A DNA stretch of 64,000 bases from Roseibium sp. MMSF_3412 (GTDB taxonomy: Bacteria > Pseudomonadota > Alphaproteobacteria > Rhizobiales > Stappiaceae): the NCBI RefSeq assembly GCF_030733265.1, contig NZ_JASHJI010000004.1, positions 186,001 to 250,000 on the forward strand, read 5' to 3'. A model generated the notes under the pieces. The model worked only from the letters and a program-made list of their open reading frames with translations, was not told the origin of the DNA and did not search any database. A program made the position numbers and the translations under genes. Shown in pieces: positions 51,142 to 59,386 of the stretch (positions are counted from its first letter, which is position 1; every line of letters starts with the position of its first letter).

Positions 51142-52167
51142 TCAGGCCGCCTGCCGTAACGCCCCGCAGCGGTGCACTTCCAGGCTGACATGCACGATGC
51201 CAAGGTTGTCCGGGATCAGAGCCTTGTAATGGCTCGGGCTCTGGGGATTGTCACTGACAATCACGATCTCGGCGGCATACTGGCTTTGCCCGATTGACCA
51301 AACGTGAATATCAGCGATCCGGTCGCTGTCATCGGCGAGCAGGGATTTGCGCAGTTTCTCGACCTTCGGTTCCTCCGCCTGCCAGTCCAGCAGCACCTTC
51401 GCCGACATGCGCAGCAGCCCCAGGGACCAGTGAGCCACCAGTGCAGCCCCGATGATACCCATGATCGGGTCCAGCCATGCGGCACCGGCATATTTGCCCG
51501 CCAGCAATGCGATGATCGCGAGCAAGGATGTCAGCGCGTCGGCGAGGACATGAAGGTAAGCAGCCCTCAGATTATGATCCTTGTGGAGTTCAGAGGCCGT
51601 CTCATCTTCATCGTGATGATGGTGGTGGTGGTCATGCCCATGGTGGTGATGGTCGTGATGATGCCCATGCCCGTGTCCGTGTCCGTGATCGTGATCGTGA
51701 TGATGATGAGGCGTAGAAGCTAGGAGCCAGGCGCTCGCGCCGTTTACGGCAAGACCCAGCACAGCCACGAGGATCGCCTGGTCGAAGCTGATCGCGACCG
51801 GATTGAAAAGGCGTTCACCGCTTTCCACTGCCATCACGACAGCAAACCCGCCAAGGAGTATGGCGCTTGCAAACGCCGCCAGGCTGTTGACCTTCCCTGT
51901 TCCGAACGAGAACCGCCGGTCACTTGCATGCCGCCGGGCATAAACATAAGCGGCGACGCTGATCCCCAGGGCAGCGGCATGGCTTGCCATGTGAAGACCG
52001 TCTGCCAGCAACGCCATGGAGCCGTAGTAAAGCCCGGCAATAATCTCCACGACCATGAAGACGGCTGTCACAAGCACGATGATCAGCGTCCGCCGTTCAC
52101 CCGGGCGCGCCTTGTCCTGCCCGAAAACATGGTCGTGGGTCCAGGACGACATGTCGTGTTTGTGCAT
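51142..52167 (-). CDS. dmeF: cation diffusion facilitator, DmeF-type Co/Ni exporter
   Basis: 341-residue CDF antiporter expelling divalent metal with proton exchange. The N-terminal 'SSWTHDHVFG' and 'YYGSMALLADGLHMASHAAALG' with Asp56 and nearby His, and the paired helix 'HVLADALTSLLAI', form the transport site in the usual six-helix fold. Between the fourth and fifth helices a loop (about residues 154-184) has some twenty His. This pattern matches DmeF of rhizobia and Cupriavidus, which removes Co(II) and Ni(II). The dmeR regulator normally next to it is absent here. GGGAG precedes the ATG. Confidence 0.88.
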   Translation of the reverse strand: MHKHDMSSWTHDHVFGQDKARPGERRTLIIVLVTAVFMVVEIIAGLYYGSMALLADGLHMASHAAALGISVAAYVYARRHASDRRFSFGTGKVNSLAAFASAILLGGFAVVMAVESGERLFNPVAISFDQAILVAVLGLAVNGASAWLLASTPHHHHDHDHGHGHGHGHHHDHHHHGHDHHHHHHDEDETASELHKDHNLRAAYLHVLADALTSLLAIIALLAGKYAGAAWLDPIMGIIGAALVAHWSLGLLRMSAKVLLDWQAEEPKVEKLRKSLLADDSDRIADIHVWSIGQSQYAAEIVIVSDNPQSPSHYKALIPDNLGIVHVSLEVHRCGALRQAA

Positions 52168-52494
52168 TTGAGATTTCTCCCGTGATTCGTTCGAACAAGG
52201 CTATGACGACGCCAATCCCACGCCACTTCAGGCGATCTGGAGATCCCTAGCACAAAAGCGGGAAACCTGCCCTTCTGAACGAAGTACGAAGCCGACATCC
52301 GCATGCACCGCACCCAATGCCCGCTCCCTGCCCACCCTGTGAATTCGATGCCTTGCACGACCGGCCCTTTTCCGCGCTGGCGAGACGTTTTGCGCGCCGG
52401 TGTGTTGCTCACCTCAAGGGTGGACCAACGATGCCGGAGCGTAAAACGGCCGGACCAAACGAGCGAGGCAACATCTTCTTGGATTTCGCGTGGC
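52168..52494. other. gene-free interval between dmeF and the caspase-like gene
   Basis: About 327 bases holding the dmeF ribosome site and presumably its promoter. No DmeR-type G/C-tract operator with AT arms, no terminator with a T tract and no open frame with protein-like features was seen. Confidence 0.5.
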
Positions 52495-54399
52495 TTACTG
52501 ATCCGCGTATTGAAAAAGCGCCTGAAGCGACCGGTCCCCGATTTTGCCGTCAATTTTACCCTGATAGGTTCCGGCCGCTTTCAGCCGGCGTTGAACCGCC
52601 TTGTTGAAAGAAAGCGGGTAGTCTGCCGACCTGGTCAGAAACCAGTATTCCGCCTCTATCCTGCCACCGGACCTGAGCGCCTTCATGAGCCAATCGACGG
52701 CGATCTCTTTCTGCTCGCTCTTGAAAGTGCCGTTCAGGTATTGAAGGGCCAGTTCCCGCATCGCGATCACGTCGTCTGCCGCTGCGGCCTGTTCAAGCAA
52801 CTGCCGGGCCCGCTCGGTGTCTTTGTCTCCACCGCGCCCTTCAAGATACATCCATGCGAGATTGGTTGCCGCGATACCGGAATCGTCCGAATTCAGCGCG
52901 CGCAGGTACCAGAAACGGGCCTTGTCATCATTCCGGTCAACGCCTTCGCCCCTGTCATAGGCCCCGGCGACGTAAAACGCCGCCTCCGGATTTCCGGCCT
53001 CGGCCGCCTTTTGAAACCACTGGAAGGCCTTGATCTCATCATAGTCGACGAGATTTCCTTCGGTATACAAATGTGCAAGGTGGTTCATGGCTTCGGCATT
53101 GCCCCGGCTGGCGGACTTGTTGAGTAACCGCAGCGATTCTTCCGGCTGCCATTCAACGCCCTTGCCGAGTTCATAGGCAACGGCCAGCTCGATCATGGCA
53201 TTCGTGTTGTTGAGTTCCGCGGATTGCCTGTATTGGCGTGCAGCCTCGGGTTCATTGCCGGCGCGATCGAGAACCTTGCCGTAGAGCAATCGGAGCAAGG
53301 CAGAGTTTGGAAAAAGCGCCACCGCGTCATAGCAGGCCTGCTCCGCGCCATCGGGCACACCAAGCCCCAGGTCAGTGTCTTCAACGATCAGGCACGCTTT
53401 GACCGATGACGACCTTGACTGGAGGGCCTTGGCATCCTGGTTGTCTGAAACGGAGGGATGCCTGTGACCAAGGGTCCTGTTCAGGAGTTCCAGAGCAGCT
53501 TTCGCGAACTGGCCGTTCGGATAGCGTTCCAGGTAGAGGCGGACTTCGTCCGGATTGTCGCCGTATCTGACGGCTTCCCAAAGGGCTTGTTCGCTCGACG
53601 CAAGTTCCACCGGGCCCCGATCGGCCGGCCTGAAGGTGAAATCCACGACCAAAGACGAGTTTTCCCAGGGGATTTGCGCGCCTTCGGTGGTTTCAATCAC
53701 ATCTGTCCTGACCCGCCTCAGCATGCGAGCAACATCCAGATTGGGTGTGGAGATATGGTTCAGTAGCGCCTTGGTGAAAGGGCTGTTTCCGTCCGTCCCG
53801 TCAAGCGCGACATTTCCGGGCTCCGTCGCATAGGCGATCAAGGTTCCAGGTCCGGAATCAACCCGGGCGAGGCCTTGTCCGACCTCAACCGATCTCGTGC
53901 CCATCGAGCGGGCGAGACCTGCCGTGAACGGGTTGTTGCGGCAGGCGTCGAGCAGAATGATCCTGGTTTTTGCCGAACCTTCCATCTGTTTCAAAAGCGA
54001 CTTGACGGCGATCAGTTCAACATTGATGTCGCTCTCTTCCTGGAGATTGGCATCCGCCGGCACCAGATAGTTTTCGCCGGCCACCTGAATACCGTGTCCG
54101 GCATAGAAGAACAGCGCAACATCAGCCCCTTCAAGAGACCTGGAAAATGTCCGGATCGCTTCCTGAAATCCGGAACGCTGCAGGTTTTCCTCCAGATGAA
54201 CTTCAAAATCGAGATTTCGCAGGGCTTCGCCCAGTTTCCGGGCGTCATTGACCGGATTTTCCAGCGCTCCCGCCCAGGTATACGCCCCGTTCCCGACGAT
54301 CAGAGCAACACGCTTTTCGGCATGCGCGGAAATTGTGAAAAGCAGGAATATGAAAAAAAAGCACAGGGATCGTAACGCGTTGCCGCTCCTGAAAAACAC
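52495..54399 (-). CDS. secreted caspase-like (peptidase C14) protein with Sel1 repeats and peptidoglycan-binding tail
   Basis: 634 residues. A signal peptide (1-27) precedes a caspase/p20-like domain (about 28-255) with the His/Cys dyad: 'FFYAGHGIQ' (His102) and 'LLDACRNNPF' (Cys153). After a linker with a Cys pair (336, 356), at least four Sel1/TPR-like repeats span about 365-575 ('AAEAGNPEAAFYVAGAYDRG' and similar). The last 40 residues ('AVQRRLKAAGTYQGKIDGKI', then 'GDRSLQALF') are a peptidoglycan-binding domain. So it probably acts in the periplasm at the wall; substrates unknown. Start is GTG with AAGGAG 7 bases upstream. Not closely linked to the next gene (200-base gap). Confidence 0.88.
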   Translation of the reverse strand: MFFRSGNALRSLCFFFIFLLFTISAHAEKRVALIVGNGAYTWAGALENPVNDARKLGEALRNLDFEVHLEENLQRSGFQEAIRTFSRSLEGADVALFFYAGHGIQVAGENYLVPADANLQEESDINVELIAVKSLLKQMEGSAKTRIILLDACRNNPFTAGLARSMGTRSVEVGQGLARVDSGPGTLIAYATEPGNVALDGTDGNSPFTKALLNHISTPNLDVARMLRRVRTDVIETTEGAQIPWENSSLVVDFTFRPADRGPVELASSEQALWEAVRYGDNPDEVRLYLERYPNGQFAKAALELLNRTLGHRHPSVSDNQDAKALQSRSSSVKACLIVEDTDLGLGVPDGAEQACYDAVALFPNSALLRLLYGKVLDRAGNEPEAARQYRQSAELNNTNAMIELAVAYELGKGVEWQPEESLRLLNKSASRGNAEAMNHLAHLYTEGNLVDYDEIKAFQWFQKAAEAGNPEAAFYVAGAYDRGEGVDRNDDKARFWYLRALNSDDSGIAATNLAWMYLEGRGGDKDTERARQLLEQAAAADDVIAMRELALQYLNGTFKSEQKEIAVDWLMKALRSGGRIEAEYWFLTRSADYPLSFNKAVQRRLKAAGTYQGKIDGKIGDRSLQALFQYADQ

Positions 54400-54599
54400 T
54401 CGACCACTCCTTCGGAAAGGCTTCGTTGATAATTTCTACAAACAAGTGCGCTGGCGAAATCAAGTTCTCGAGCGCTGCTGCCACAGCAAGCCGGAGGGCC
54501 AGCGTTACGATTTAAGCTTCTTTACTTTAGGGAAGCAAGATTGCGGCTGGTCCCGCTGATCGGACAGGACCGGTGTGCGGGCCTCCGTTCCCGGCGCGC

Positions 54600-55247
54600 T
54601 CACTCCGTCCGGGCAGCACCGGCATAAGACCGGCTCAGTCTGCGCCGCGTTTTTTCAGACAAATCGAAGACAAGAAGCAGCATACCCGCGGCGATGCCAG
54701 TCAGGTGCGCTCCAACATGAGGTGGCCACTCAAGACCGCTGGAAAAGACAGAGCCAAACAAAGCCTCATATCCGGTCTTTGCGGCCAGGAGAAAGAGGCC
54801 TAAAAGCCATAGCCGGCTGCGTGTTTCGCGCCACATCGCAATCATCGTGACCACGAAGAGGGCATTCAGGATTGCCGACAGGCCGCAATAGAACTGCGTC
54901 TTGGGATCCCCAAAAAACAGGGCGCAAGAAATCAGGCCCGCGGAAAAAACGAAGCATCCCCAGAACAGCCTGCACGCACCACCGTGCGGAGACGTCTCAT
55001 AGAGCAACCCAAGCGCGATCAGGGCCCCGGCATTCATGACCAGATGCTGGTGGTCGAGGTGAGCGAAGTGGCCCGTCGCCAAACGCCAGAATTCTCCGTT
55101 TGCTATGAGCTCCCGATCATAGATGAAGGCCTCGGGTTGTCCGCCGAACACGGCGAAGAGCACCAGGCTTGCCGCAGCCAGGGCGACGGAAACCCATGGC
55201 AGCCGTGAGCCGCCATGGGTGAAAGAGGGAAGAATGCCGGTCATCAT
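54600..55247 (-). CDS. rrtA: rhombosortase (rhomboid-family sorting protease)
   Basis: 215-residue, six-helix rhomboid-fold membrane protease. Catalytic Ser124 is in 'YCGLSAILNAL' (the rhombosortase form GLSxxLN rather than GxSG of housekeeping rhomboids) and His181 in 'PHVGAHLTGIAAG'; the H-x3-N-type helix is 'HQHLVMNAGALIALG'. Rhombosortases cut GlyGly-CTERM tails of secreted proteins. Start overlaps the stop of the vWA gene as ATGA, so synthesis is coupled to the probable substrate, whose C-terminal tail is of this type. Confidence 0.85.
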   Translation of the reverse strand: MMTGILPSFTHGGSRLPWVSVALAAASLVLFAVFGGQPEAFIYDRELIANGEFWRLATGHFAHLDHQHLVMNAGALIALGLLYETSPHGGACRLFWGCFVFSAGLISCALFFGDPKTQFYCGLSAILNALFVVTMIAMWRETRSRLWLLGLFLLAAKTGYEALFGSVFSSGLEWPPHVGAHLTGIAAGMLLLVFDLSEKTRRRLSRSYAGAARTE

Positions 55248-57370
55248 GCAGCCCGGCGGCGCATCTTGAGACCGAAGGTCAACGCAGACAGTGCCAGCAA
55301 CAGCCCCAGGATACCCAGCGATCCGGAGCCACCGCCACCCGAATGGCTTGGCTGGTTCCCCTTGAACATCGGCTTGTTCGTGTCCACGCGGGTCGATTTT
55401 ACCGGTTTCGCCTTCCGTTGCTGCCGGGCAGCCTGTTCAGTGGCAAGACGCTTTTTGTTGGTCTGGTCAATCGCAAGTTCTTCAAACCGCGCCTCCTCGA
55501 CGATCAGCATCGAGGTGTAGGGCGACAGAATACCGTATTCCTTGGATGTATCGACAATGGACGTCTTGAGGTCCGGGCTCGGGCCAAGAAGAGCGATCGT
55601 TTGCATGTCATGTTCGATTTGCGCATAGCCCCACATGCGTTCGATTTCGGGGTTGCGGTCAGCTGTTTCGGGAAAGGTGAAACTGGTTTCGTAGCTGACA
55701 GGCGCGCCTGAGATTTCGCCGGTCAGCCTGAGCGAAGCCTCGCCATTTCCCCAATAGTGGCCAAAGAGAACCAGTTGCTCACCGCGATAGAGCGACGGAT
55801 TGTTGCGCCGCCTGATATCGTTGATGCGCAGGGAACCTTCCTTGTTCGTCAGATCCAGTTTCAGGCCGTGGAGCGCTTCGTGCGTGACCTTAGAAGTTGC
55901 CTGCAGCAGGGTGCCGACAATGTCGTCAGAATTTGAAACCCTGACAGCGAAGCCGCCTGAAGCATCTGTCATCGGTTGAAGCAAGGGCGCATTGGCACTG
56001 TTGCCCATGATCGCGGTGAACAGGCGGACATCTTTTTGCTGCGTCAGTTCCAGAAATTTCCTGGTTTCCGTGGTGCCTACATTTGCAACACCATCAGTCA
56101 CCAGAACGATGGCGCTTGTCCGGTCGGAATCCAGGGCATCGAGACCTTCCTTGAGCCCGGCATAAAGGTTGGTGCTGCCACCCGATTGCACGCCGCGGAT
56201 ACGATCCAGCACCTGTTTCACCTTTTCGGGGGATGCGGGGGTAAAGCCGTTTGTCAGCTCATCTGTTCCGTCGTTGAAAAAGATGATCCGGAAGCGGTCT
56301 TCGGGCCTGAGCTTGCCGAGCGCCTTCGCGACGCCTTCACTCAGCGTTGCGATCTTGCCCCCCATGGACCCGGACCGGTCCAGAACAAAAACCCAGTCGC
56401 GCCCTTCGGTAATGGGCTGCAGATCCATGCCGGGCGTCAAGGTCAACATGAAGGTCCCGCGTCCGGAGGGGTCCGCCCTGTAAGGCACCAGATCAACGCG
56501 CGCCGGCTGATCCTGCGCTTGCCGCCAATAAACGACGATGTCCTGATCCAGCGTCACCGGGGTCCGAAGTGCCGATGCCGGGTTTTCGCCGATGCCGGCG
56601 TCCTCGATGGCGGACACGCCTTGCGAACCCGGATCCGCAACCGGCGCCAGATCATCGGCCAATTCGGAATTGCTCATGTGAACACGCCAGCTGCCATCCT
56701 GCTCCTGAGCAATTCGAGCGCCCGGATGCCTGGGCAGGCGAACGGCATCGACCGGATAGTCGGTCCTCAGGTGCAAATCAAAACTGAACGTTCCCGTGAC
56801 GGTTTGCTTGGCAGTCCAGAAGGCGAGCTTTTCTTCGTCAACGCCACCGTCCTCGAGCGGATAGAGGTACCGCCCAATTCCCGTGTCGAGTTTTGCAGGT
56901 TGGATATAAGTGAACCGGATATCAACATTGTCGTTGCCGCGCACAGGCCAGACACTGATGTCAAAGGTCTTGTAGTCATCCTGCTCCGCAACGCCCGTGT
57001 TCCGGCCTGCCTGTTTCTCGCTTTGATAGATCTGGCGCGCCTTTTCCTTCTCGACGACCTCGGCCGTTACCGGCTGTCCGTCAATCCAGTAGGTAAACTC
57101 GGACACAGCCGCCTTGTGCGGGACCGGAAACGAATAGGTCGCTTCCTTGTCGCTCGCATGCGGGTTGCTGAAGGTTTGGTTGACCGTGGTCATCACGTAT
57201 CCGTCTTCCACCACCACGCTCACCTTGTGCGTGAGAAGATCCAGCGACTGCGATTGATCAGATGGGGTGAGAAGGCCAACAGCATTTGCCGGCGTTACAG
57301 CCGAAACGCTCAGGCAGAGCCCTGCAGCAAATGCCGATGCGGCACACCAGTCTCTTGAGATCCGAACCAT
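55244..57370 (-). CDS. VIT/von Willebrand factor A surface protein with GlyGly-CTERM-like sorting tail
   Basis: 708 residues. Signal peptide 1-30 (ends 'TPANA'). VIT domain at about 40-165 ('VMTTVNQTFSNP' and 'EVVEKEKARQIYQSEKQAGR'), then a vWA domain from about 325 with a complete MIDAS start 'DRSGSMGGK' (Asp331, Ser333, Ser335), followed by a beta-rich C-terminal region and basic linker. The tail (677-708) is Gly-rich, then a hydrophobic helix 'LGILGLLLALSALTFGL', then 'KMRRRAA': a GlyGly-CTERM layout. It resembles the 'marine proteobacterial sortase target' proteins, but here the partner is a rhombosortase. GGGAG precedes the ATG. Confidence 0.87.
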   Translation of the reverse strand: MVRISRDWCAASAFAAGLCLSVSAVTPANAVGLLTPSDQSQSLDLLTHKVSVVVEDGYVMTTVNQTFSNPHASDKEATYSFPVPHKAAVSEFTYWIDGQPVTAEVVEKEKARQIYQSEKQAGRNTGVAEQDDYKTFDISVWPVRGNDNVDIRFTYIQPAKLDTGIGRYLYPLEDGGVDEEKLAFWTAKQTVTGTFSFDLHLRTDYPVDAVRLPRHPGARIAQEQDGSWRVHMSNSELADDLAPVADPGSQGVSAIEDAGIGENPASALRTPVTLDQDIVVYWRQAQDQPARVDLVPYRADPSGRGTFMLTLTPGMDLQPITEGRDWVFVLDRSGSMGGKIATLSEGVAKALGKLRPEDRFRIIFFNDGTDELTNGFTPASPEKVKQVLDRIRGVQSGGSTNLYAGLKEGLDALDSDRTSAIVLVTDGVANVGTTETRKFLELTQQKDVRLFTAIMGNSANAPLLQPMTDASGGFAVRVSNSDDIVGTLLQATSKVTHEALHGLKLDLTNKEGSLRINDIRRRNNPSLYRGEQLVLFGHYWGNGEASLRLTGEISGAPVSYETSFTFPETADRNPEIERMWGYAQIEHDMQTIALLGPSPDLKTSIVDTSKEYGILSPYTSMLIVEEARFEELAIDQTNKKRLATEQAARQQRKAKPVKSTRVDTNKPMFKGNQPSHSGGGGSGSLGILGLLLALSALTFGLKMRRRAA

Positions 57371-57415
57371 TTTGAATGCTCCCGTTCGTGAGGACTAGAA
57401 GTGAAAAACTGATAA

Positions 57416-57430
57416 TTGATCAGTGCTCAT
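57416..57430. promoter_or_regulatory. operator-like site 1, vWA side
   Basis: TTGATCAGTGCTCAT, equal to the site at 57469-57483 at 12 of 15 positions, 46 bases upstream of the vWA start. Likely a TetR half-matched operator. Confidence 0.55.
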
Positions 57431-57437
57431 TTAAATA

Positions 57438-57456
57438 AATTGATCGCCGATCAATT
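57438..57456. promoter_or_regulatory. perfect 19-base palindrome in the vWA/tetR gap
   Basis: AATTGATCG-C-CGATCAATT, 9-base arms, midway between the two operator-like sites. A binding site or part of overlapping divergent promoters. Confidence 0.5.
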
Positions 57457-57468
57457 TCAAGATAAAAT

Positions 57469-57483
57469 ATGAACAGTGTTCAT
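57469..57483. promoter_or_regulatory. operator-like site 2, tetR side
   Basis: ATGAACA-G-TGTTCAT, 7-base perfect arms around one base, 26 bases before the tetR start. Shape and size are those of a TetR operator and would allow autoregulation. Confidence 0.65.
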
Positions 57484-57508
57484 TTTTTGCTGTTTTCCGG
57501 AGAAGTGC

Positions 57509-58105
57509 ATGGCCCGGCGGTCCGATCACACGCGGGAGGAATTGTGGCGACTTGCTATCGACGCATCAAAGAAAATTGTTGAAATTGAGGGGCTTAGAGG
57601 CCTTCGCGCTCGGCAGATCGCACGAGACATCGGCTACACGATTGGAACCTTGTACAATCTGTTTGACGATCTCGATGACCTCATCATGCATATGAATGGG
57701 GAAACCCTGGATCAGCTCATGGAGGAATGTTCAAAGGTCGAACTCACGCAAGACCCGAATATGGACCTTGAGCGACTGGTGCATTGCTACCTGAACTTCA
57801 CGCATGAGAACGCAAAACTCTGGAACGCTGTTTTTGAGCATAAACTGCCCGAGGGCCGGCCCGTACCAGACTGGTTTTCGGACAAGGTTTCCAGGCTTCT
57901 CCACCTGATCGAGTGCGCGCTTGCGCCCATTTTGACAGGGCGAAGCGATGCTGAAATTCACCAGCATGCGCGCATTTTGTGGATGAGCCTTTTCGGCATG
58001 ACGGTCCTTGAGGGTTCAGGCCGGCTGCAGGAAGGTGAAACGTCGTTGACGCTGGCAAGGACGTTGATCAAGACCTATGTCCACGGCTTGCAAAGAGAAC
58101 CGTAA
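57509..58105 (+). CDS. TetR-family regulator of the rhombosortase/vWA operon
   Basis: 198 residues. N-terminal helix-turn-helix: 'LGLRARQIARDIGYTIGTLY'-like region (seen as 'RARQIARDIGYTIGTLYNLF'), then the usual helical ligand-binding domain with 'HENAKLWNAVFEHKLPEGR'. Start 57509 (MARRSDHTR) follows CCGGAGAAG; an ATG at 57476 lies inside operator-like site 2. Divergent from the vWA gene, so it probably represses that gene and itself; ligand unknown. Confidence 0.88.
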   Translation: MARRSDHTREELWRLAIDASKKIVEIEGLRGLRARQIARDIGYTIGTLYNLFDDLDDLIMHMNGETLDQLMEECSKVELTQDPNMDLERLVHCYLNFTHENAKLWNAVFEHKLPEGRPVPDWFSDKVSRLLHLIECALAPILTGRSDAEIHQHARILWMSLFGMTVLEGSGRLQEGETSLTLARTLIKTYVHGLQREP

Positions 58106-58312
58106 GCGATGTGAGCGATCGCTTCACACCTGTTGTTTGAATTCGGTGCATCCTGAAACAGAACGCGGATCCATCGGAAAGGAATGCAGCCGGCACCCGC
58201 TGAGCCAACTTCCGCCCGGTTGCGGTTCAGATGCAGACGGTGAGCCCGTCAGGACGGCTTGCACCAATCGGCAATCGCCGGTTTTCTTATGCCATTTCCA
58301 GAACGTCTTGTC

Positions 58313-59368
58313 TTAAAGCCGTTGGCCTTCAACTCCGAACAGATGTGACTTTTCCAGATCGACCGCGATATTGACGGCCTCCCCGGCCCTGAGCGGATAA
58401 TGCCCGTGCTGGCGAACCAGAACCGGCCCGACACCGGGCACGTTTGCGTGGATGTTGGTATCCGACCCCAGATGTTCCACAAGTTCGGCAACGCCTTTCA
58501 TGTGGGCGGCGTCTTCCGCGACAACATCAAGATGTTCCGGACGCACGCCGAGCTCATGTGCCCGGCGCCGTTCCTGTTCGGACCCGACCTTCAGCAGGGT
58601 TCCGTCCTTAAGCTTTACGCCGTTCTCCGCCTGATCGATGCCAAGAATATTCATTGTCGGCGAGCCGATGAATTGCGCCACGAACTTGTTGGACGGCCGC
58701 TCGTAGAGATCAAGCGGTGTTCCCACCTGCTGGATGTCGCCGGCATTCAGGACAACGATCCGGTCCGCCAGCGTCAGGGCTTCAACCTGGTCGTGGGTGA
58801 CGTAGATCATGGTCGCGTTCAGCCGCTGGTGGAGACGCGCGATTTCAAGGCGCATTTCCACGCGCAAGGCCGCGTCGAGGTTGGACAGTGGCTCATCGAA
58901 CAGGAACGCGCTCGGGTCGCGGACAATCGCCCGTCCCATCGCCACCCTCTGACGCTGGCCACCCGACAGGGCCCGGGGAAGACGTTCGGTCAGGGAAGAC
59001 AGGCCGAGTGTTCTCGCGGCATCGGCGATCTTCCGGCTGCGTTCCTCTTTCTGCGCCTTGCGGATCTCAAGCGAAAAGCCCATGTTGCGCGCGACATCCA
59101 TATGCGGATAAAGCGCATAGGACTGAAACACCATTGCCATGTCCCGGTCGCGCGGGGGCACCTCGTTCATGCGACGGCCGTCGACCTGAAACTCCCCGCC
59201 GGTGATCGGTTCAAGCCCTGCAATCATGCGCAGAAGTGTCGACTTGCCGCAGCCGGACGGTCCGACCAGGACAATGAATTCTCCGTCCTCGATCGTCAGG
59301 TTGACGTCCCTCAGGACCTCGACCGAACCGTAGGATTTGGCGATATTGTTCAACTCGATGCGTGCCAC
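58313..59368 (-). CDS. sugar ABC transporter ATP-binding protein (MalK/UgpC type)
   Basis: 351 residues. Walker A 'GPSGCGKSTLLRMIAG', signature 'LSGGQRQRVAMGRAIV', Walker B 'AFLFDEPLSNLDAALRVEM', His-switch in 'IYVTHDQVEALTLADRI', and a C-terminal TOBE domain from about residue 240. It energises the importer encoded upstream in the same operon. The TOBE part is normal. No specificity can be read from this subunit. Confidence 0.95.
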   Translation of the reverse strand: MARIELNNIAKSYGSVEVLRDVNLTIEDGEFIVLVGPSGCGKSTLLRMIAGLEPITGGEFQVDGRRMNEVPPRDRDMAMVFQSYALYPHMDVARNMGFSLEIRKAQKEERSRKIADAARTLGLSSLTERLPRALSGGQRQRVAMGRAIVRDPSAFLFDEPLSNLDAALRVEMRLEIARLHQRLNATMIYVTHDQVEALTLADRIVVLNAGDIQQVGTPLDLYERPSNKFVAQFIGSPTMNILGIDQAENGVKLKDGTLLKVGSEQERRRAHELGVRPEHLDVVAEDAAHMKGVAELVEHLGSDTNIHANVPGVGPVLVRQHGHYPLRAGEAVNIAVDLEKSHLFGVEGQRL

Positions 59369-59386
59369 ATCGTCCTCCCTGGGGTG

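Noticed and set aside
52168-52494. DmeR-type operator or metal riboswitch ahead of dmeF
   Set aside because: No C/G tract with AT-rich inverted arms and no conserved riboswitch core was found.
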